From Candidatus Methylomirabilota bacterium (GTDB lineage Bacteria; Methylomirabilota; Methylomirabilia; Methylomirabilales; 2-02-FULL-66-22): DNA of 38,667 nt. Positions 34,722 to 38,667 of this stretch are shown piece by piece. The position numbers were made by a program, and so were the translations under genes. The notes under the pieces are model-generated. The model saw only the letters and a program-made list of their open reading frames with translations, was not told the DNA's origin and ran no database searches. The stretch lies in contig JACQVN010000059.1 in the NCBI GenBank assembly GCA_016209735.1, positions 1 to 38,667 of the forward strand, in the 5' to 3' direction. Position 1 is the stretch's first letter. The number at the start of each line of letters is the position of its first letter.

Positions 34722-35864
34722 ATGAAGCGGCTGGCGATCCTGGGTTCCACAGGATCCATCGGGACGCATACGCTTGAGGTGATCGCCCTCCTGGGCGAGC
34801 AGTTCCGGGTCACGGCCCTGGCCGCAGGGGGCAATGTGGAACGCCTGGAGACGCAGGTGCGGCAGTTTGCCCCCCGCATCGTCTCCGTGGGCAGCCAGGC
34901 GGCCGCCGTGGACCTCAGGCGGCGGCTCGGCAGCGGGCGGACCGAGGTGGTGTGGGGGGAACGCGGGCTCCTGGAGGTCGCCGTCGATGGCGGGGCCGAG
35001 CTGGTGGTCTCGGCTATTGCGGGTGGAGCCGGGCTCCTCCCCACGGTGGCGGCCCTCCGCGCGGGCAAGCAAATGGCCCTGGCCAACAAGGAATCGCTGG
35101 TCATGGCTGGGGAGATCGTGACGGCCGTGGCGCGCGAGCGCAACCTCCAGATCCTTCCGGTGGATAGCGAGCACTCGGCGATCTTCCAGTGCCTGCCGGG
35201 AGGCGACGTGAGCGAGGTGCGGCGGATCATTCTCACCGCCTCGGGGGGCCCGTTCCGGACGCGGCCCCGGGAGGCCTTCTCTTCTATCACGCCCGAGGAG
35301 GCCTTGCGCCATCCCAACTGGCGGATGGGGAAGAAGGTCACCATCGACTCGGCCACCCTGATGAACAAGGGGCTGGAAGTCATCGAGGCCCACTGGCTGT
35401 TCGGCTTGCCGGTCGGGCAGGTGGACGCCATCATCCATCCCCAGAGCATCGTCCACTCCCTGGTGGAGTTTGTGGACGGATCGGTCCTGGCCCAGCTCGG
35501 GGTCCCGGACATGCGGGTGCCCATCCAGTATGCCTTGACGTATCCGGGCCGCCGCCGAACCGCCGTCCCGCGCCTGGCCCTGGATGGGCTGGCCGGGCTG
35601 ACGTTCGAGCCGGTGGATCGGGAGAGATTTCCGTGCTTCGACCTGGCCTACGAGGCGGCCGAGGCGGGAGGGTCGTCCCCCGCGGTGCTCAACGCCGCCA
35701 ACGAGGTGGCGGTCGAGCGCTTCCTGGAGCGGCGCATCGGATTTGACGAGATTCCGACGGTCATCCGGAAGGCCTTGGACGCCCATCCCTCTCGGGAGGT
35801 TCGCACAGTCGAGGAGATCCTGGACATCGATCGGGAGGTCCGGGAGTGGCTCGAGAAGAGATGA
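34722..35864 (+). CDS. dxr: 1-deoxy-D-xylulose 5-phosphate reductoisomerase
   Basis: 380 residues; AAGGAGATCC ribosome site. NADPH fold GSTGSIGTHTLEVI at the N-terminus, LANKESLVMAGE, the metal site VDSEHSAIFQCL, the flexible loop ASGGPFR, HPNWRMGKKVTIDSATLMNK-type substrate motif and HPQSIVHSLVEFVDGS. It makes 2-C-methyl-D-erythritol 4-phosphate, the second step of the MEP isoprenoid pathway. Rubrically complete; no anomalies. Followed by an inverted repeat and then rseP. Confidence 0.98.
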   Translation: MKRLAILGSTGSIGTHTLEVIALLGEQFRVTALAAGGNVERLETQVRQFAPRIVSVGSQAAAVDLRRRLGSGRTEVVWGERGLLEVAVDGGAELVVSAIAGGAGLLPTVAALRAGKQMALANKESLVMAGEIVTAVARERNLQILPVDSEHSAIFQCLPGGDVSEVRRIILTASGGPFRTRPREAFSSITPEEALRHPNWRMGKKVTIDSATLMNKGLEVIEAHWLFGLPVGQVDAIIHPQSIVHSLVEFVDGSVLAQLGVPDMRVPIQYALTYPGRRRTAVPRLALDGLAGLTFEPVDRERFPCFDLAYEAAEAGGSSPAVLNAANEVAVERFLERRIGFDEIPTVIRKALDAHPSREVRTVEEILDIDREVREWLEKR

Positions 35865-35865
35865 G

Positions 35866-35970
35866 AGTCGGGAGTCGAGAGCCGAGAACTGAGAGGCGAG
35901 AGTCGAGAGCCGATGACGGCAGCCCCTGTGCGGAGCGGGGCTCGACTCTCGGCTCTCATCTCTCGACTCT
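35866..35970. repeat. GAGTCGAGAG-type simple inverted repeat between dxr and rseP
   Basis: The left part is a degenerate run of GAGTCGAGAGCCGAG units (about 35866-35912). The right part CTCGACTCTCGGCTCTC and CTCTCGACTCT (35941-35970) is its reverse complement. A long imperfect stem of roughly 30 bp can form inside the operon. Confidence 0.75.
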
Positions 35971-35985
35971 ATAGATGGAGTGAGC

Positions 35986-37326
35986 ATGACGACGGCGTTG
36001 GCGTTCATCATTGTCCTGGGGGTCCTGATCTTCGTCCACGAGCTGGGCCACTTCCTGCTGGCCAAGCGGGCGAAGGTCGGCGTCCTGAAGTTCTCCCTCG
36101 GCTTCGGACCGAAGCTCTTCGGGGTGAAGCGGGGAGAGACCGAGTACCTCATCTCTGCCCTGCCGCTGGGGGGCTACGTGAGGATGATCGGGGAGGATCC
36201 CTCGGACGAGTCCCCGGAGGCCGCGGATCCGTCCCGATCGTTCTCCCGCAAGAGCGTCGGCGCACGCTCCCTCATCATCCTGGCGGGGCCGCTGGCCAAT
36301 CTCCTGCTGCCAGTGGCGATCTTTTGGGGAATCTTCATGTTCGTGGGCCAGACCTATCTCCAACCGATCGTCGGGACGCCCGAACCCGATTCCCCGGCGG
36401 CCCGGGCCGGTCTCCTGGCGGGCGATCGCATCCAGGCCGTGGATGGGCTCCCGATCGAGCGCTGGGACGAAGTGGAGAGCACGCTCCGGAACTCGGCGGG
36501 CCGGACGCTCCGCCTGACCGTCGCCCGCCAGGGGCAGTCCTTCGACGCGGGATTGGAGCCCAAGGCCCAGCGGACCACCGACATCTTCGGCCAGGAGATC
36601 GAGGTCTGGAGCCTGGGGCTGCGGGCGCTGATGCCCAGCCGGATCGGCCAGGTGCTCCCCGGGGGGGTGGCCCAGCAGGTCGGCCTCAAGAGCGGGGATC
36701 GTGTCGTGGCCGTGGGCGGAACGCCCGTGGCCGAGTGGGACCAACTGGCCAAGATCATCCACGGCAGTCCCGGCAAGCCGCTCGTCCTCAGTGTGGAGCG
36801 GGACGGCGGGCGGATCGCGGTGGAAGTGACGCCGCGGCCGACCCGCCAGCAGACCCCCACCGGGGAGGAGGAGGTCGGCCTCATCGGGATCGGGCCGGCC
36901 CCGGAGTCGAATTACCGGCGGCTGGATCCGGCCACGGCACTCCTGGCCGGGGCCAAGAAGACGATGGACATCACCGTCCTCACCGTCCAGGGCTTCGTCA
37001 AGCTGATCCAGGCCAAGATCTCCCCCAAAACGATCGGCGGGCCCATCCTGATCGCCCAGATGACGGGGGAGGTGGCCCAGCGGGGCTTGCTGGAAACCCT
37101 CTCCTTCACGGCGCTCCTCTCCATCAATCTGGCCATCCTGAACCTCTTGCCCATTCCGGTTCTCGACGGGGGGCACCTTCTCTTCGCCCTTATCGAGTGG
37201 TTGCGGGGAAAGCCGGTCAGCCTCCGCAAGCGGGAGATCGCCCAGCAGGTCGGGCTGGTCCTCCTGGTGGGCCTCATGGTCTTCGCGTTCTACAACGATA
37301 TCTTCCGGCTCCTGGGGCGGCTGTGA
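35986..37326 (+). CDS. rseP: Site-2 zinc metalloprotease RseP (M50B)
   Basis: 446 residues; ATG 35986 sits 5 bp after GGAG, while the GTG at 35980 overlaps that site. The catalytic HELGH is at residues 20-24 or so in the first membrane helix, and LLPIPVLDGGHLL provides the third zinc ligand near the C-terminus. Two PDZ-like domains lie between (PDSPAARAGLLAGDRIQAVD and PGGVAQQVGLKSGDRVVAVG). It cleaves membrane-bound anti-sigma factors and signal-peptide remnants within the inner membrane. The dxr-rseP-ispG order is conserved in several phyla. The stop overlaps the ispG start by one base. Confidence 0.95.
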   Translation: MTTALAFIIVLGVLIFVHELGHFLLAKRAKVGVLKFSLGFGPKLFGVKRGETEYLISALPLGGYVRMIGEDPSDESPEAADPSRSFSRKSVGARSLIILAGPLANLLLPVAIFWGIFMFVGQTYLQPIVGTPEPDSPAARAGLLAGDRIQAVDGLPIERWDEVESTLRNSAGRTLRLTVARQGQSFDAGLEPKAQRTTDIFGQEIEVWSLGLRALMPSRIGQVLPGGVAQQVGLKSGDRVVAVGGTPVAEWDQLAKIIHGSPGKPLVLSVERDGGRIAVEVTPRPTRQQTPTGEEEVGLIGIGPAPESNYRRLDPATALLAGAKKTMDITVLTVQGFVKLIQAKISPKTIGGPILIAQMTGEVAQRGLLETLSFTALLSINLAILNLLPIPVLDGGHLLFALIEWLRGKPVSLRKREIAQQVGLVLLVGLMVFAFYNDIFRLLGRL

Positions 37327-38495
37327 TGCGCCCGACACCGCGGACCGATCACGCGGAGGCCGTGGATTTCGGCCCCTTCACGGAAGTCGCCCCGGTCCAG
37401 ATCGCGGCCGGCCGGACCTTCACGCGCCGGCCCACCCGCCAGATCCTGGTGGGAAAGGTTCCCGTGGGAGGGAACGCTCCCATCGCCGTCCAATCCATGA
37501 CCAAGACGGACACGCGCGACGCGACCGCCACGGTCGAGCAGATCTGGGCCCTGGAGGCGGCAGGCTGCGAGATCGTTCGGATCGCCGTGCCGGACGCGGA
37601 CGCGGCGGCGGCCGTGCCCACAATCCGCGCCCAGATCCGGATCCCCCTGGTCGTGGATATCCACTTCGATTACCGGCTGGCCCTGGCTTGTCTGGAGACG
37701 GGGGTGGACTGCCTGCGGATCAACCCCGGGAACATCGGTCCCACCTGGCGGGTGCGGGAAGTGACCAGGGCTGCGGCGGAGCGGCGGGTCCCCATCCGCA
37801 TCGGGGTGAATGCCGGCTCGCTGGAGAAGCACCTGCTCCAGCGGTTCGGGGAGCCGACCGCCGAGGCCATGGTGGAGAGTGCGCTCTTGCACATCCGGAT
37901 CCTGGAGGAGCTGAACTATCCGGAGATGAAGGTTTCCCTGAAGGCGTCTGACCCCAGGATGATGATCGCGGCCTACCGGATGCTGGCAGACCGCGTGCCC
38001 TACCCGTTCCACCTGGGAGTCACGGAGGCGGGAACGGCCTTCACGGGGGCGATCAAGTCGGCCGTGGGGATCGGCACGCTCTTGGCGGAAGGGATCGGCG
38101 ACACCATCCGCGTCAGCCTGACCGAGGATCCCCCCGAGGAGATCAAGGCCGGCTTCGAGATCCTGAAGGCGCTGGGGCTCAGGCAACGGGGCCTGAACGT
38201 GATCGCCTGCCCGTCCTGCGGCCGCGTGGAGATCGACCTGGTCGGGGTCACCAAGGAGGTGGAGCGGCGCCTCGGCGACCTCACGTTCAGCCGCCCCCTC
38301 ACCGTGGCGGTCATGGGGTGCGCGGTCAACGGCCCGGGCGAGGCGCGAGGGGCGGACATCGGGATCGCCGGCGGCAACGGGGTCGGCATCCTCATCCGGA
38401 AGGGACAGATCGTCCGGAAGGTGAAGGAGTCGGAGCTGGCGGAGGCCCTGGTGGAGGAGGTCCGGCAGTTGGCGGCGGGACCGGAAAAGGACTAG
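37326..38495 (+). CDS. ispG: 4-hydroxy-3-methylbut-2-enyl diphosphate synthase (flavodoxin/ferredoxin)
   Basis: 389 residues from ATG 37326, coupled to rseP (TGATG). A roughly 30-residue extension precedes the IspG core: RQILVGKVPVGGNAPIAVQS, MTKTDTRDATATVEQI, LVVDIHFDYRLAL, LRINPGNIG and VSLKASD. The [4Fe-4S] ligands are in IACPSCGR and VMGCAVNGPGEARGAD. It reductively opens MEcPP to HMBPP, the penultimate MEP step. The single TIM-barrel plus iron-sulfur domain layout is the common bacterial form. Last gene of the dxr-rseP-ispG unit. Confidence 0.97.
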   Translation: MRPTPRTDHAEAVDFGPFTEVAPVQIAAGRTFTRRPTRQILVGKVPVGGNAPIAVQSMTKTDTRDATATVEQIWALEAAGCEIVRIAVPDADAAAAVPTIRAQIRIPLVVDIHFDYRLALACLETGVDCLRINPGNIGPTWRVREVTRAAAERRVPIRIGVNAGSLEKHLLQRFGEPTAEAMVESALLHIRILEELNYPEMKVSLKASDPRMMIAAYRMLADRVPYPFHLGVTEAGTAFTGAIKSAVGIGTLLAEGIGDTIRVSLTEDPPEEIKAGFEILKALGLRQRGLNVIACPSCGRVEIDLVGVTKEVERRLGDLTFSRPLTVAVMGCAVNGPGEARGADIGIAGGNGVGILIRKGQIVRKVKESELAEALVEEVRQLAAGPEKD

Positions 38496-38667
38496 CCACA
38501 ATACCGTTCGCCCATCCCGGTTGGCGGGCGAAATCCCCCCTAGCCCCGCCCTTGCCCCGTAGATAGGGCTGGACAATGTTCAATCATCCGACGCATCGCA
38601 TGCAGCCTCCCGGAGCGCAAAGCCCTCGCAGAGCAATTGGAGGGCCGCGTAGCCGCGCCACATCACC
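38496..38667. other. Right-edge intergenic stretch with repeat fragment
   Basis: After the ispG stop lies GAAATCCCCCCTAGCCCCG (about 38530-38548), a fragment of the AAATCCCCCC repeat family. The remaining 120 bp hold no gene I can support. Confidence 0.5.

Overview
The window is a high-GC (well over 60 percent) bacterial chromosome segment. It has metagenome-like traits: many unrelated intergenic repeats, several broken genes, and a housekeeping block at the right end. The mix of multiheme c-type cytochromes, a TAXI-type TRAP transporter, a dxr-rseP-ispG cluster and short hairpin repeats resembles Methylomirabilota/Rokubacteria-like or deltaproteobacterial genomes. No rRNA or other marker is present, so this placement is only a guess. 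I found no tRNA, rRNA, CRISPR array or intact transposase.

Layout. 1-4.6 kb: the 3' end of a TIM-barrel sugar isomerase, a response regulator fused to a metallo-beta-lactamase fold, an overlapping ClpS-like adaptor, a zinc-ribbon protein and an aspartate dehydrogenase. 4.9-16.1 kb: a respiratory island with 33 heme-binding motifs in three transcription units. These are an octaheme cytochrome/ferredoxin/NrfD module (minus strand), a Rieske/cytochrome b/nonaheme-cytochrome bc-type complex (minus strand), and a NapC-like 16-heme protein (plus strand); a polytopic membrane protein lies between the last two. 16.2-18.8 kb: a broken MFS gene, a ROK sugar kinase and a DUF2007/zinc-ribbon protein. 19-22.5 kb: a TAXI TRAP operon (binding protein, DUF1850, fused permease). 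22.9-26.6 kb: an UlaG/NAPE-PLD-like hydrolase, a MarR regulator with its operator, a truncated carboxymuconolactone-decarboxylase-like relic under a matching operator, and an ArsM-ArsN fusion. 27-31.5 kb: an AbiE relic, a nucleotidyltransferase/mutase fusion and enolase. 31.8-38.5 kb: an FtsB/DivIC protein, an SPFH-like relic, a damaged HEPN/MNT pair, and dxr-rseP-ispG.

How the genes work together. The NrfD and cytochrome b modules are quinone-linked and could exchange electrons with the periplasmic multiheme proteins. Dxr and IspG are two steps of the MEP isoprenoid pathway, with the RseP protease between them. The MarR/ArsM neighbourhood looks like an arsenic or electrophile response that has partly decayed.

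The most unusual feature is a family of palindromic elements with TAGCCCG/TAAGCCCG ends. Three copies are composites of two hairpins around a roughly 120-165 bp core, and there is one solo hairpin. They occupy gene ends so tightly that the stop codons of four genes lie on the hairpin edge, and a fifth gene reads through a hairpin. A second family of roughly 280-320 bp composite repeats shares related termini.
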